Below are positions 35,038 to 44,316 of a stretch of DNA of 64,000 nt, in pieces (position 1 is the first letter of the stretch; each line of letters begins with the position of its first letter). The translations under genes and the position numbers were made by a program. Origin of the DNA: Planctomycetales bacterium (lineage in GTDB: Bacteria; Planctomycetota; Planctomycetia; Pirellulales; Thermoguttaceae); NCBI GenBank assembly GCA_007119795.1, contig SKOZ01000048.1, positions 1 to 64,000 of the forward strand. The letters run 5' to 3'. Below the pieces are notes generated by a model that saw only the letters and a list, made by a program, of their open reading frames with translations, ran no database searches and was not told the DNA's origin.

Positions 35038-36234
35038 TTATTGTATGCCGGATGCGGCGGGCTCGCCAGTGCTGCCGGCCGGCTCATCCGCCGCGTAGAA
35101 CCGCCGGGCGACCTCTTCGGCGTGGAAGAGGAGCCATTCGGAGCGGGTGTAGATGGCGTGGCCCGCGAAGTGCTCGCCGATGTCTCCCTGCGCGGGCCCA
35201 TAGTCGACCAGGAGGGTCTCGCCCTCCGCGGGCACGGCGGGTCCGGTGGCCGGGGGGTGGGGGGGGTCGATGCGGAGGATCCTCTTCAGGCGGCGTTCGG
35301 CCATCCGGCTTCGCCAGGCGAAGACGCTCGGGGCCGGTTCGCAGGAGCCGCCCGCGTACCGTTGATAATAGTCCCCCCCCCGCGCGGCCAACACGTCTTC
35401 GATCGGTGGCGCGGCCGCCGGTTCCTCCGGCAGATCCGCTTCCCGGCGGGGTTTCGCGCGGCGGTGGATGAAATGCATGAGCCGCCGGCTTCCCTGTGGA
35501 TGCCAGCCGTAGCGGACCGGCGTACCGAAGGTGACGATGTCCACGGCTGCCGCCAGGCGGCGGCGCTGGGCGTCGTCGAGGAGCACCTCGCAGACGCGCT
35601 GCCAGACGGGGATGTCGACGCAACCGACGAGGGGCCACCGGTAATAGATGCCCGCGGCCGCGAAGAAACGCGTGATTCGCTCCCGGTCGCCGCCGAGCAG
35701 GGCAGTGAGCAGCGCGAAGACGTTGCCCGCGTGCCCGTGCCCCCAGAGAAGCACTTGACCACCGCACTCGAGCGAATGGCCGAGCACCGCATCGACCAAG
35801 CGCACGGCGCCGTCGGCCCGCGCGATGTGATGGTTCTCGCTCCACCAGGTGAAGCGGCGAACGTCGATCGGCGTGCTCCCCCGCGGGTTGACGGCTGCGC
35901 GGAAGCGGGCCACGTACTGTTCGGAGTACTCCGCCGTGCTCCCCACCAGGCGGCTCACGATCCCGGCGATTGCCCGCCGTCCCGCCGCCCCCGCCGATTC
36001 GCTCCGCCGTGCCAGGGTGAGAAGCACCTCGGCTACCTCGGGGCCGAGCAGTCCGCCGTCGAGGACGAAGACGGCCGAGACCCCGGCCGCTCGCAGCCGG
36101 CGGCCCACGACAAGCATCCGCTGCCGAAAGGCCTCACTGCCGACGGGCGGAAACCCGCCGGGTTGCAGCGGTGCCCGCCGAGAAGTGGGGGGCGTGGCCG
36201 TGCCCGCTACTCGAATGCGGCTCTCTCGATGCAT
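35038..36234 (-). CDS. Alpha/beta-hydrolase-like protein lacking the nucleophile
   Basis: 398 residues from ATG 36234. The order of elements is that of an alpha/beta hydrolase: a strand-turn VSAVFVLDGGLLGPE where active members would carry a His-Gly turn, a nucleophile-elbow-like GGQVLLWGHGHAGNVFALL near residue 163, and a C-terminal segment HAIYTRSEWLLFHAEEVARRFY. In active relatives the elbow should read G-H-S-x-x-G; here the Ser position is Gly, so classical Ser catalysis is not possible. The start overlaps the upstream phosphoesterase gene by 101 bases; ATG 36117 would remove the overlap and is a real alternative. The function may be binding or structural. Confidence 0.7.
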   Translation of the reverse strand: MHRESRIRVAGTATPPTSRRAPLQPGGFPPVGSEAFRQRMLVVGRRLRAAGVSAVFVLDGGLLGPEVAEVLLTLARRSESAGAAGRRAIAGIVSRLVGSTAEYSEQYVARFRAAVNPRGSTPIDVRRFTWWSENHHIARADGAVRLVDAVLGHSLECGGQVLLWGHGHAGNVFALLTALLGGDRERITRFFAAAGIYYRWPLVGCVDIPVWQRVCEVLLDDAQRRRLAAAVDIVTFGTPVRYGWHPQGSRRLMHFIHRRAKPRREADLPEEPAAAPPIEDVLAARGGDYYQRYAGGSCEPAPSVFAWRSRMAERRLKRILRIDPPHPPATGPAVPAEGETLLVDYGPAQGDIGEHFAGHAIYTRSEWLLFHAEEVARRFYAADEPAGSTGEPAASGIQ

Positions 36235-37630
36235 GGCTGGCTTTCCCGGAATCGATGCGATGAACGGCAACGTCCAGGGGCTTCAGACCCAGCGTCGCCG
36301 ACCAGGTTTCAAAGGGCCGGCCGCCCCGCTCGTCTCCCTGGTAGAAGGCCAGGCAGCCGATCGTCTCGGCACCCACGAACTCCGCCGCGCGTCCGGTGAC
36401 CTGCGTGGGCCTGTAGACCCGCCGCCAGGTCCCGGCGTTGAAGTAGATCTGGCTGAGCACGAAAGCCTCGGCGTGGCTGGCCTCCAGGGGGAGGCACTCC
36501 GCCTGGTGTGTATGGCCGAAGACGACGTGGCGGGCGCGGCGGTTGCGGAAGTCGGGCTCGGCCAGGGCGTGGGAAACGTAGGAGGGAGCTGCCGCTCCGC
36601 GGAGATCTGCCAGCCAGGCGGCGTTGGCCGCGGCCCAATCGCCCCGCGGCCGGTGCCCGAAGGCCAGTGCCCGCCGCAGCGCGTCGGCCAGTCCAGGGAG
36701 TCGCCCCGGCCCCGCGCGGCCGACGAAGTCGAGGGCCAGTAGATCCTCGACCAGCCCGTCCCAGACTGCTTTCAGCCGGCGCCGCTGCGCCGGCTGCGGG
36801 CATGTCCGCTCCAGCACCCCTTCGAGCCAGGCCGGCATCATCGCCAGGGGGTGGACGTGGTCCAGTTCGCGGATGGCCGCGACGGCCGCAGCAGGCAGCT
36901 CTTCGGCCAGGGCCTGCTCGATCTCGACGGCGAAGCGGACGGCCAACTCGATGACCAGGGCGTCGGTCAGGCTGGCCGTGCCGCGGTCCTCTTCGAAAGC
37001 CAGGGGATCAAAGCAGTCGCCGTGACGCGCCGCCACCTTGTGCCGTCTCATGGCGGCCAGCAACTCGTCGGCGTCGGTCATCTCGTGGGGAAACGGCTGC
37101 TCTCCGCGCCCGCGGAGCCCCAGGGCGCGTACCACCAAGGTGCGCGCCTCGGCAAAAGACGCCCCGGGAACGTGCAGGAACCAGTCGTGGTCGCCCACCA
37201 GATAGTGGAGCCGCACTGCCACCGGATGCTCTTCGCTGGTCGCCGCGGGCCGGCCGGCGCGCAACCCCGGCGGGACGCGAAGCCCCCCTTCCGCCGCCAG
37301 AGCCCGCAGTTCCGACAGCGCCGCTTCGTTGTGGGCCAGAAGTTCGGCCGTGATCCGCGACACCTGTTCCGCCAACTCCTCGGGGTGCGACCGGTCCCAG
37401 GGGCGCACGTCGCCCCCGGCGGTCCACCGCGACGAGTGGAGCAGGTCGAGCACGTCGCCCAGCAAGACGATGTCGACTTGCTCGACGGGCCGGTAACCCC
37501 CGTCGCACCGCCACGACGCGGCCTCGGCCATCGCTCGCAACTGCCCCACAAACCGGCGCACCGCTTCCGGGGAAACCGTCTCGCTGACGGTGCCGTCGGT
37601 CAAGTGCAGGTCGCTGACGATAACGAGCAT
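36134..37630 (-). CDS. Calcineurin-like metallophosphoesterase
   Basis: A 498-residue protein starting at ATG 37630. The dinuclear metal site motifs are visible: VSDLHL (D-x-H, residues 7-9), LLGDVLDL (GD), LVGDHDWF (the GNH[DE] motif with Asp in place of Asn) and VFGHTHQAECLPLE. Between GDHD and GHTH there is an unusually long, Ala/Arg-rich helical insertion (over 200 residues). Substrates of this clade are unknown; UDP-diacylglucosamine, nucleotide or phospholipid phosphatases are possible. It is the first gene of the leftward cluster with the hydrolase-like gene, dapF and DUF374. A short helical tail after residue 455 lies in the overlap with the next gene. Confidence 0.82.
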   Translation of the reverse strand: MLVIVSDLHLTDGTVSETVSPEAVRRFVGQLRAMAEAASWRCDGGYRPVEQVDIVLLGDVLDLLHSSRWTAGGDVRPWDRSHPEELAEQVSRITAELLAHNEAALSELRALAAEGGLRVPPGLRAGRPAATSEEHPVAVRLHYLVGDHDWFLHVPGASFAEARTLVVRALGLRGRGEQPFPHEMTDADELLAAMRRHKVAARHGDCFDPLAFEEDRGTASLTDALVIELAVRFAVEIEQALAEELPAAAVAAIRELDHVHPLAMMPAWLEGVLERTCPQPAQRRRLKAVWDGLVEDLLALDFVGRAGPGRLPGLADALRRALAFGHRPRGDWAAANAAWLADLRGAAAPSYVSHALAEPDFRNRRARHVVFGHTHQAECLPLEASHAEAFVLSQIYFNAGTWRRVYRPTQVTGRAAEFVGAETIGCLAFYQGDERGGRPFETWSATLGLKPLDVAVHRIDSGKASHASREPHSSSGHGHAPHFSAGTAATRRVSARRQ

Positions 37631-37863
37631 GGCGCAAATCCTCCGCGCCGCGGTCTCCGAACCGGATGCCACGTATTTTGGCTTATCGGCGCCGGGTGAT
37701 AACGGACATGAGGCTTGTTTGGCCTGTAACCCTCCCGTCGACCCCCAGGCAGCACCGCGAGCGGCGCGGTGCCGCGAAACGCGCCGCTCCCGCGGCGGCG
37801 CCCATCGCTCCCCCGCGAGGACCCTCCGAGGGACGGGCTATCCGGGCAATCGCCTCTTTTCGC

Positions 37864-37892
37864 GTGACGCGGGCCGCGGCGTGCTCTACAAT
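37864..37892 (+). promoter_or_regulatory. Candidate sigma-70-type promoter
   Basis: GTGACG (-35) and TACAAT (-10) are separated by 17 bases, about 95 bases before the GTG start of the zinc-ribbon/DUF1559 gene. The -10 matches 5 of 6 consensus positions and the -35 matches 4 of 6. Confidence 0.45.
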
Positions 37893-37986
37893 TGCGGGAA
37901 GGGCCCGCTGGCTCGGGCGCGTCGAACGCCCCGTTCGGACTCCAAGGGACGGGCCGAAGAGGCCTCTAATATCGACAGCTTCGGCC

Positions 37987-40900
37987 GTGGAAAAAGCCCT
38001 CTTCTCGATCTCCTGTACGACCTGCCAAGCCCGGCTCCTCGTCCGCGAGGCCTCGGCCATCGGGCAGATTCTCACCTGCCCGAAGTGCGAGAGCTTCGTC
38101 CAGGTGACTCCTCCCCCCGATTGGGAGGGTCCAGGACCGACGGACCCGAGCCCCGCCGCCGCGCAGTCGCCTGCCGACACGTCCTCTGCTCCCTCCGGCG
38201 GTGCTCCCTCAGGCACCTCCGAAACGCGGGACGCCCAACCGAAGCGGACGGCTCCGATAGCCGCACCCGATAAACGGGTCCGGCCTGCGGCCCAGGACCA
38301 ACGCGTCGAAGAAGACGGAGCGGCGCCCATTGCGGCTGCGGCCTCGCCCAGGGAAGACGAATCGCCCTGGTCGGACGAACCGCTTACCGGCGAGCTGTCG
38401 CCTTCGGGCAGGGCATCCTCTTGGCGCGCAGCCCGAGCGCGCCGCGGACCACCTCCCCTACCTCCGGGTGTGGCGGTCGGTGCCTCGGTTCCCGCTCCGG
38501 TCTGGGCTTCGCCAGCCGAGCTTCGCTGGCGGCGGCTGCGGTGGGCACTGGTCGGCTCGGCCGTCGCAGGGATCGTCGTCGCCGTGTTGTGGGCGACCGT
38601 CGCCACCCGCGGGCGGCATCGTCCCCATCCGCCCACGACGGGCCAGACGGGTGAGAATGTGGCCCAGTCCGCGGTCCCGTCGCCGGCAAAGCACTTCGCC
38701 GCCCGCCGCTGGCTCCCGGCTTCCACCCGCCTCTACGGGGAAGTTCACCTGGCATCCCTTGCCGGGCGGACCGGCATCGAGCCGCTCTGGGACCTCACGG
38801 AGGACATGTATGGACCGTCGGTGGGCCGGCTTCTGGCGGCGTTCGATCTCTCCTACGGGGATATGGAGCGCCTCGCTTTCGCCTCGCTCGATCTGGCGAC
38901 CTGGCACGAGTCGTGCGTTTACCTGGTGCAACTACGGGACCCCGAGACCGAGTCGCGGCTGACCGCCTTGGGCGAGCCGGAGGGCGAAGGGGGGGCGTGG
39001 TTCGGGGCGACGCTCCGCCGGATGCCGAGCGGACCGTGGCCGCACCCCTTCGCGGTAATCGAGGGAGTGGGGCTGGTCACCGGCCCGGCTGACCTGCTCA
39101 CCGAGTTGGACGCGCCCCCGGGCCCGTTGCTCAGCGATCCGTTGACTCGGCTGCTGGCCAACGCTCCGCCGGAGGCGGACCTCGTGCTGATGGCCGACCT
39201 TTCCTCCGCCCGCGCGGCGGGATGGCCCTTGCCGGAGGCCCTCTGGGATTGTTGGCCGGCAGGAGCAGTTCCCTACCGCGCCCTTTGGGAGGTGGCCCGC
39301 GGCGCCGCCTTGCTGGTCGATTGGGAGCAGGGTCTCCAGGGCCAGCTCGCCGTGGTCTGCGACGACGCCGCGGTGGCTGCGGCCGCTACAGCTTCCCTCA
39401 CGGAGCTTGTGGCAGCGGCCCGCGAGTCGGTCCCTCGGGTCCGCGAGGCGGCTGCCGGGCAAGGAGGCGACGGCCAGCTCGCGCTTCCCGAGTCGGCGGT
39501 GGCCCACTACGGCGCCCTGCTCGACGAATTGATGGTGCTGCTGGCCGCAGCCCGTTGGGACGCCATCGAGGAGACCGTTTGGCTGCGGACGGAGTCGGCG
39601 ACCGATCTCTCCGTCCTCGCCTCGCTGTTCGGGGAGGGCCTGGAACCCCTGGTGGCCGACTGGCAGGCTGCTGCCCTGGCAGTCGACGAAGAACGGGTGG
39701 CCGCCATCCTCGCCGCCTTGGCGGACTACGGTTCCCGGCACGGGCATTTGCCCCAAGGAGCCGCTGGTGGGTCCCTGGTCAAGCCCGAAACGCGGTTGAG
39801 TTGGATCGCCGCCCTCCTCCCGCACCTCGGCCGTGCCGAGTGGCACGATGAGCTCCAGTTTGCCTACCCCTGGGACAGCCGTGAGAATCGCGCGGTCACG
39901 GCGCGGCCGCTGCCGGAGGTGGTCAACCCCGCCTTGGGACCGAGCACGACCGACGAGGGCTTCCCGGTAACACATTACGTGGGGGTGGCGGGCTTTGGCG
40001 CCGATGCCGCCTCGCTGCCTGCGAGCGATCCGCGGGCAGGCGTCTTCGGCCACGGCCGGCAGGTCCGGCCCACGGACATCGCGGACGGGGCCTCGAACAC
40101 CATAGCCATCCTGGGCCTGGAAGACCGGCTCGGTCCCTGGGGTTCCGGTGGCGAAGCGACCGTCCGCTCCCTGACCGCCCCCCCGTACGTTCGCGGACCC
40201 GACGGCTTCGGAAGCGGCCAGCCTCACGGCATGCTCGCCGGCATGGCCGACGGCTCCATGCGATTTATTTCCAAGGACGTTGACCCCCGCGTACTCGAGC
40301 AATTGGCGACACTCCAGGGCGGCAGCCAGCTCGACGCGGCCCTCGTGCTCCGTGACCCCCGCGAGCCCCCGGAACGCGAGGCGGCCGAGGACGACTCCGA
40401 AGCAGCGCCCGAACCGTCCGAGGACGTCGACGCCCTGGCCGAAGCCGTCGAGGAACCCATCGAGGGCGATGACCTCCCCTCCCCGGAGCTGCGTCCCGCG
40501 ACGGTGGACGTCCTCGAGCGGCTCGACGACCCCATCGCCGATATCGAGATCCGCGCCGCTACGCTCGGCGAGGCAGTCCGATTTCTCTCCGAGTTGAGCA
40601 CCATTGCCGTAACCTTCGACGCCGACGCCCTGGCCCATCTCGGCGTACGGTTGGACGCACCGGTGCGCGTTCACCTCGAGGAGACGACCGTCGGCGACGT
40701 GTTGTCGGCGGTGCTGAATCCCCATGGGCTCGACTACGCGGTCGACGCGGGCCATCTGATGGTCGGCGATCCCGTGGCGCTCGACGGGGAGCCTCTTGCC
40801 GTCCGCTACACGGTCTCGGATCTCGCCCGCGACGCCGCCGCACTCGAGGAGCTCGAAGACATGATCCGGGCGCTGGTGGCCCCCTCGAGTTGGGACTCGG

Positions 40901-41574
40901 AGGGGGGGACCGGAAAGGTGACGGTGAACGACGGTGCGATCGTCGTCGAGCAACGGCCCACCGTCCATTACGAGGTGATCGCCTTCTGCGAGCGGCTGCG
41001 CCTGGCTCGCGGCCAGCCGCTCCGCAGCCGCTCCGGTGCGGAACGCTTTTCGTTGGTCCCGCGGCGCGAGCAGGCGCAGTCGGTCCTGCACCGCGCCGTC
41101 CGGGGCAACTTCCGCATCCCGGCCACGCTCGACCGCATCGTCGAGCATTACGCCACCCAGGCGGGGGCCACAGTATTCATTGACTGGCACGCGCTGGGAG
41201 CCCGGGGAATCGGCCCCGACTCGACCTTCTCGGTCGTCGCCGACGACGAACCGTTGGCCGAGGTCCTCGACCGTCTTCTCGACCAGGTGGATCTGGCCTG
41301 GCGTGCCGTCGACGCGAGCACGCTCCAGGTGACCACCTACGAGGCGCTCCTTGCCCGGCCCGAGCTGGAGATCTATCCTCTTGGCCATCTGCCCGAGGCC
41401 GACCTCTCGGCCGTGCGGCTGATGGCCCGTATCGAGGCTGCGCTGGACGATTTGAAGGGACCGGCTGAGGTGGCGGTCCGCTTCGATCCTTCCTCGCAAG
41501 CGCTCTTCGTGCTGGCCCCCCAGCCTTGGCACGCCACTGTGGCCGCGGCGCTGCCGCCGCGCCCCGCTCCGTAA
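37987..41574 (+). CDS. Zinc-ribbon membrane protein with DUF1559-like and STN-like domains
   Basis: About 1195 residues from GTG 37987. The N-terminus VEKALFSISCTTCQARLLV with CPKC 22 residues later is a zinc ribbon seen at the start of many planctomycete proteins. A Pro/Ala linker and one transmembrane helix (LVGSAVAGIVVAVLWATVA) follow, then a large extracytoplasmic region. It contains a DUF1559-like C-terminal part (TDIADGASNTIAILGLEDRL, GMLAGMADGSMRFISKDVDP). After an acidic linker come two STN/secretin-N-like repeats (IEIRAATLGEAVRFLSELS..., TFSVVADDEPLAEVLDRLL). The longer frame from 37666 is low-complexity. The next gene starts 23 bases on and is probably co-transcribed. Confidence 0.8.
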   Translation: MEKALFSISCTTCQARLLVREASAIGQILTCPKCESFVQVTPPPDWEGPGPTDPSPAAAQSPADTSSAPSGGAPSGTSETRDAQPKRTAPIAAPDKRVRPAAQDQRVEEDGAAPIAAAASPREDESPWSDEPLTGELSPSGRASSWRAARARRGPPPLPPGVAVGASVPAPVWASPAELRWRRLRWALVGSAVAGIVVAVLWATVATRGRHRPHPPTTGQTGENVAQSAVPSPAKHFAARRWLPASTRLYGEVHLASLAGRTGIEPLWDLTEDMYGPSVGRLLAAFDLSYGDMERLAFASLDLATWHESCVYLVQLRDPETESRLTALGEPEGEGGAWFGATLRRMPSGPWPHPFAVIEGVGLVTGPADLLTELDAPPGPLLSDPLTRLLANAPPEADLVLMADLSSARAAGWPLPEALWDCWPAGAVPYRALWEVARGAALLVDWEQGLQGQLAVVCDDAAVAAAATASLTELVAAARESVPRVREAAAGQGGDGQLALPESAVAHYGALLDELMVLLAAARWDAIEETVWLRTESATDLSVLASLFGEGLEPLVADWQAAALAVDEERVAAILAALADYGSRHGHLPQGAAGGSLVKPETRLSWIAALLPHLGRAEWHDELQFAYPWDSRENRAVTARPLPEVVNPALGPSTTDEGFPVTHYVGVAGFGADAASLPASDPRAGVFGHGRQVRPTDIADGASNTIAILGLEDRLGPWGSGGEATVRSLTAPPYVRGPDGFGSGQPHGMLAGMADGSMRFISKDVDPRVLEQLATLQGGSQLDAALVLRDPREPPEREAAEDDSEAAPEPSEDVDALAEAVEEPIEGDDLPSPELRPATVDVLERLDDPIADIEIRAATLGEAVRFLSELSTIAVTFDADALAHLGVRLDAPVRVHLEETTVGDVLSAVLNPHGLDYAVDAGHLMVGDPVALDGEPLAVRYTVSDLARDAAALEELEDMIRALVAPSSWDSEGGTGKVTVNDGAIVVEQRPTVHYEVIAFCERLRLARGQPLRSRSGAERFSLVPRREQAQSVLHRAVRGNFRIPATLDRIVEHYATQAGATVFIDWHALGARGIGPDSTFSVVADDEPLAEVLDRLLDQVDLAWRAVDASTLQVTTYEALLARPELEIYPLGHLPEADLSAVRLMARIEAALDDLKGPAEVAVRFDPSSQALFVLAPQPWHATVAAALPPRPAP

Positions 41575-41597
41575 GCGTGGGAGCCAGAGAGCCGCCG

Positions 41598-44264
41598 ATG
41601 GTCCAGGTGAGCACGCACTTGAGCACGGGGCTTGGCGGGCTCGACCGAGCGCTGCGCGGGCTGATCCCCGGCGATAACATCGTCTGGCGCGCGGACGCCG
41701 TCGACGGCTATGCCCGCTTCGTGACCCCCTACTGCCGAAGCGCCCTGGACCGTGGGCGACAACTGGTCTACTTCCGCTTCGCGGAGCATCCGCCGCTGGT
41801 GGATGAGGCCGCGGGAGCCGAGGTGTGCCGGCTCGATCCGCGCATGGGCTTCGAGGCCTTCACCGCCGAGATCCACAAGGCGATCGAGCGATCGAGCCGC
41901 GGGACCTGGTACGTCTTCGACTGCCTTTCCGAACTGGCCGTCGCCTGGCGGAGCGACACCATGCTGGGCAATTTCTTCCGCCTCACCTGCCCCTATCTCT
42001 ACGACGTGGAGGCCATCGCCTATTTCGGTCTCCTGCGGCACGGGCACGCCCTGGAGGCGGAGAACCTGATCCTCGATACCACGCAAGTCTTCCTCGACGT
42101 CTACGCGCGGCGCGGACGGCTCTTCGTCCACCCCATCAAGGTGCAGCAGCGGCACTCGCCGACGATGTACATGCTCCACGTCTGGGAGGACGAGAACTTC
42201 CTCCCCGTGGCCGAGAGCGCCATCACGGCAGAGATTCTCGGCGCGGAGCCCTGCCCGGCCATCGACGCCTTCCGGCCGCCTCGGGGCGTCTGGCTGGGCG
42301 CCTTCCGGGCAGGAGAAGAGGCCCTCGAGGACCAACGGCGGAGGCCGGATAGCGCAAAGTGCCGCGCCGAGGCCGAGGAAGCCCGCCGCCGGCTTCTCCG
42401 CACGGCGATCACCCGGAATCCGCAGATGCTCGAGCTGCTCGAGCGTTACTTCACCCTCGACGACGTCCTCCGCGTGGGCCGCCGCATCGTGGGGACCGGC
42501 CTCATCGGCGGCAAGGCGGTGGGAATGCTCCTGGCGCGGGCCATCCTCCAGGAGAGCGATCCGGTTTGGGAGGACGTGTTGGAAACCCACGATTCCTTCT
42601 ACGTCGGCTCCGACGTCTTCCACTCCTTCCTGGTCCGCAACGGCCTCTGGTGGGAATGGCAGAAGCACCGCGATCCGGTCTCCTACCTCGCCAACGCCGA
42701 GCACGCCCGCCAGCGGATCGTCGTGGGGAGCTTTCCCGAACATACCCTGGGGCAGTTCCAGGCGATGCTCGACTACTTCGGCTCTTCGCCGATCATCGTC
42801 CGTTCCAGCAGCCTGCTGGAGGACAACTTCGGCCACTCCTTCGCGGGCAAGTACGAGAGCGTCTTCCTGCCCAACCAGGGTTCCCGCGAGCAGCGGCTGC
42901 ACGACTTCGTCTCCGCCGTCCGCACGATTTATGCCAGCACGATGAGCGAGAAGGCCCTCCGCTACCGTGCCCGGAGGGGAATGCTCGGCGGCGACGAGCA
43001 GATGGCCCTGCTCGTGCAACGGGTCTCGGGGGCCTTCCACGGACGGTTCTTCTTCCCGCACCTCGGCGCGGTCGGTTTCTCCTACAACCCTTTCGCTTGG
43101 AGCCGGGAGATCGACCCGGCGGCGGGCGCGGCGCGGATCGTCTTCGGCCTGGGGACCCGCGCCGTCGACCGCAACGACGACGATTATCCGCGGGTGGTGG
43201 CCCTCAATGCCCCCGACCGCCGGCCGGTAGCCGGCTACGACGAAGTCCTCCACTACGCGCAGCGGGGCGTCGACGTCCTCGACTTGCAGGCCAACCAGTT
43301 GGTCTCGGAGTCCTTCGAGGCGGTGCTCGCCGAAAGCAGTGACGTGCCCCTGGAACTCTTCGCCTCGCGGAACGAGCAGCTCAGCCGCGCCCCCGGGGGC
43401 GCTGAGGATGGCGCCGTCTTCCCCTACGTGCTCACCTTCGACGGCCTGCTCCGCGATACGCCCCTGATCCCGCAGATACGGAATATGCTGGAGTGCTTGC
43501 AGGGGGCCTATCGGTGCCCCGTGGACGTGGAGTTCACGGTGAACTTCCTCCGCGATCGGACCTACCGGCTCAACATCGTGCAGTGTCGTCCCTTGCAGAT
43601 CAAGGTCGAGGATGCCGTCGGGGAGCCGCCCGCAGAGATCGCCGAGGAAGACCTGCTGCTTCGTGCCTGCGGAGCGATTGTCGGCCACAGCCGCACGGTG
43701 GCCATTGAGCGGGTGATCTTCGTAGCTCCCTCGGTCTATGGCCAACTGATGCTCCGCGACCGCTACGCGGTGGCGCGGCTCGTAGGACGGCTGGTCCGCC
43801 AGGGCGCCGAAGCGGAGCGGGCCATGCTCCTCCTGGGTCCCGGCCGTTGGGGGACTTCCATGCCCGCGCTGGGAGTCCCGGTGAGCTTCAACGAGATCAG
43901 CCACGTGGCCGCGCTCTCCGAGATTGTCGTGATGCGGGAGGGCCTCGTGCCCGACGTCTCGCTGGGGACCCACTTCTTCAACGAACTGGTCGAGGCCGAC
44001 ATCCTCTACGTCGCCCTCTTTCCGGAGAAGGAGGGGAATGCCCTGAAGGAAGATCGCCTCCTGGGACTGCCCAGCCGGCTCGCAGAGCTCTCGCCCGACG
44101 ACGCCCGCTGGGACCGGGCGGTCCGGGTGATCGACGCCGCCGACCTCGGCGGCCGGCGGCTGGTGCTCCACGCGAACACGTTCGAACAGCGAGCCGTCTG
44201 CTTCATCGAGGGCGGATCGGAGTCGAGCGGCCAGGCTGCGCTCTGCCGACCACCTTCCGCCTGA
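41598..44264 (+). CDS. KaiC-like/PEP-synthase N-terminal (PPDK_N) fusion protein
   Basis: 888 residues. The first ~230 residues are RecA/KaiC-like (STGLGGLDRALRGLIPGDN, then FRFAEHPPLVDE and TWYVFDCLSEL) but the Walker A GxxxxGK[ST] is absent, so this half may not hydrolyse ATP. From about residue 290 the ATP-binding ATP-grasp domain of PEP synthase/PPDK appears: GTGLIGGKAVGMLLA, IIVRSSSLLEDNFGHSFAGK, VGFSYNPFAW and the closing RLNIVQCRPLQ. The phospho-His swivelling domain and the PEP/pyruvate barrel are missing. A conserved extra C-terminal domain follows (LLLGPGRWGTSMPALGVPVS). It cannot be a complete PEP synthase. It lies 23 bases after the DUF1559/STN gene. Confidence 0.85.
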   Translation: MVQVSTHLSTGLGGLDRALRGLIPGDNIVWRADAVDGYARFVTPYCRSALDRGRQLVYFRFAEHPPLVDEAAGAEVCRLDPRMGFEAFTAEIHKAIERSSRGTWYVFDCLSELAVAWRSDTMLGNFFRLTCPYLYDVEAIAYFGLLRHGHALEAENLILDTTQVFLDVYARRGRLFVHPIKVQQRHSPTMYMLHVWEDENFLPVAESAITAEILGAEPCPAIDAFRPPRGVWLGAFRAGEEALEDQRRRPDSAKCRAEAEEARRRLLRTAITRNPQMLELLERYFTLDDVLRVGRRIVGTGLIGGKAVGMLLARAILQESDPVWEDVLETHDSFYVGSDVFHSFLVRNGLWWEWQKHRDPVSYLANAEHARQRIVVGSFPEHTLGQFQAMLDYFGSSPIIVRSSSLLEDNFGHSFAGKYESVFLPNQGSREQRLHDFVSAVRTIYASTMSEKALRYRARRGMLGGDEQMALLVQRVSGAFHGRFFFPHLGAVGFSYNPFAWSREIDPAAGAARIVFGLGTRAVDRNDDDYPRVVALNAPDRRPVAGYDEVLHYAQRGVDVLDLQANQLVSESFEAVLAESSDVPLELFASRNEQLSRAPGGAEDGAVFPYVLTFDGLLRDTPLIPQIRNMLECLQGAYRCPVDVEFTVNFLRDRTYRLNIVQCRPLQIKVEDAVGEPPAEIAEEDLLLRACGAIVGHSRTVAIERVIFVAPSVYGQLMLRDRYAVARLVGRLVRQGAEAERAMLLLGPGRWGTSMPALGVPVSFNEISHVAALSEIVVMREGLVPDVSLGTHFFNELVEADILYVALFPEKEGNALKEDRLLGLPSRLAELSPDDARWDRAVRVIDAADLGGRRLVLHANTFEQRAVCFIEGGSESSGQAALCRPPSA

Positions 44265-44316
44265 CAAGCGGAATCCCTTCGCGGGCGGTGAAGCGGGGGA
44301 GGAATACCGCGTCGGC

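Noticed and set aside
38932..41532. 866-codon leftward frame opposite the DUF1559/STN gene
   Set aside because: Antisense shadow of a real gene with zinc ribbon and DUF1559 motifs; composition is His/Arg/Gly rich with no hydrophobic core pattern.
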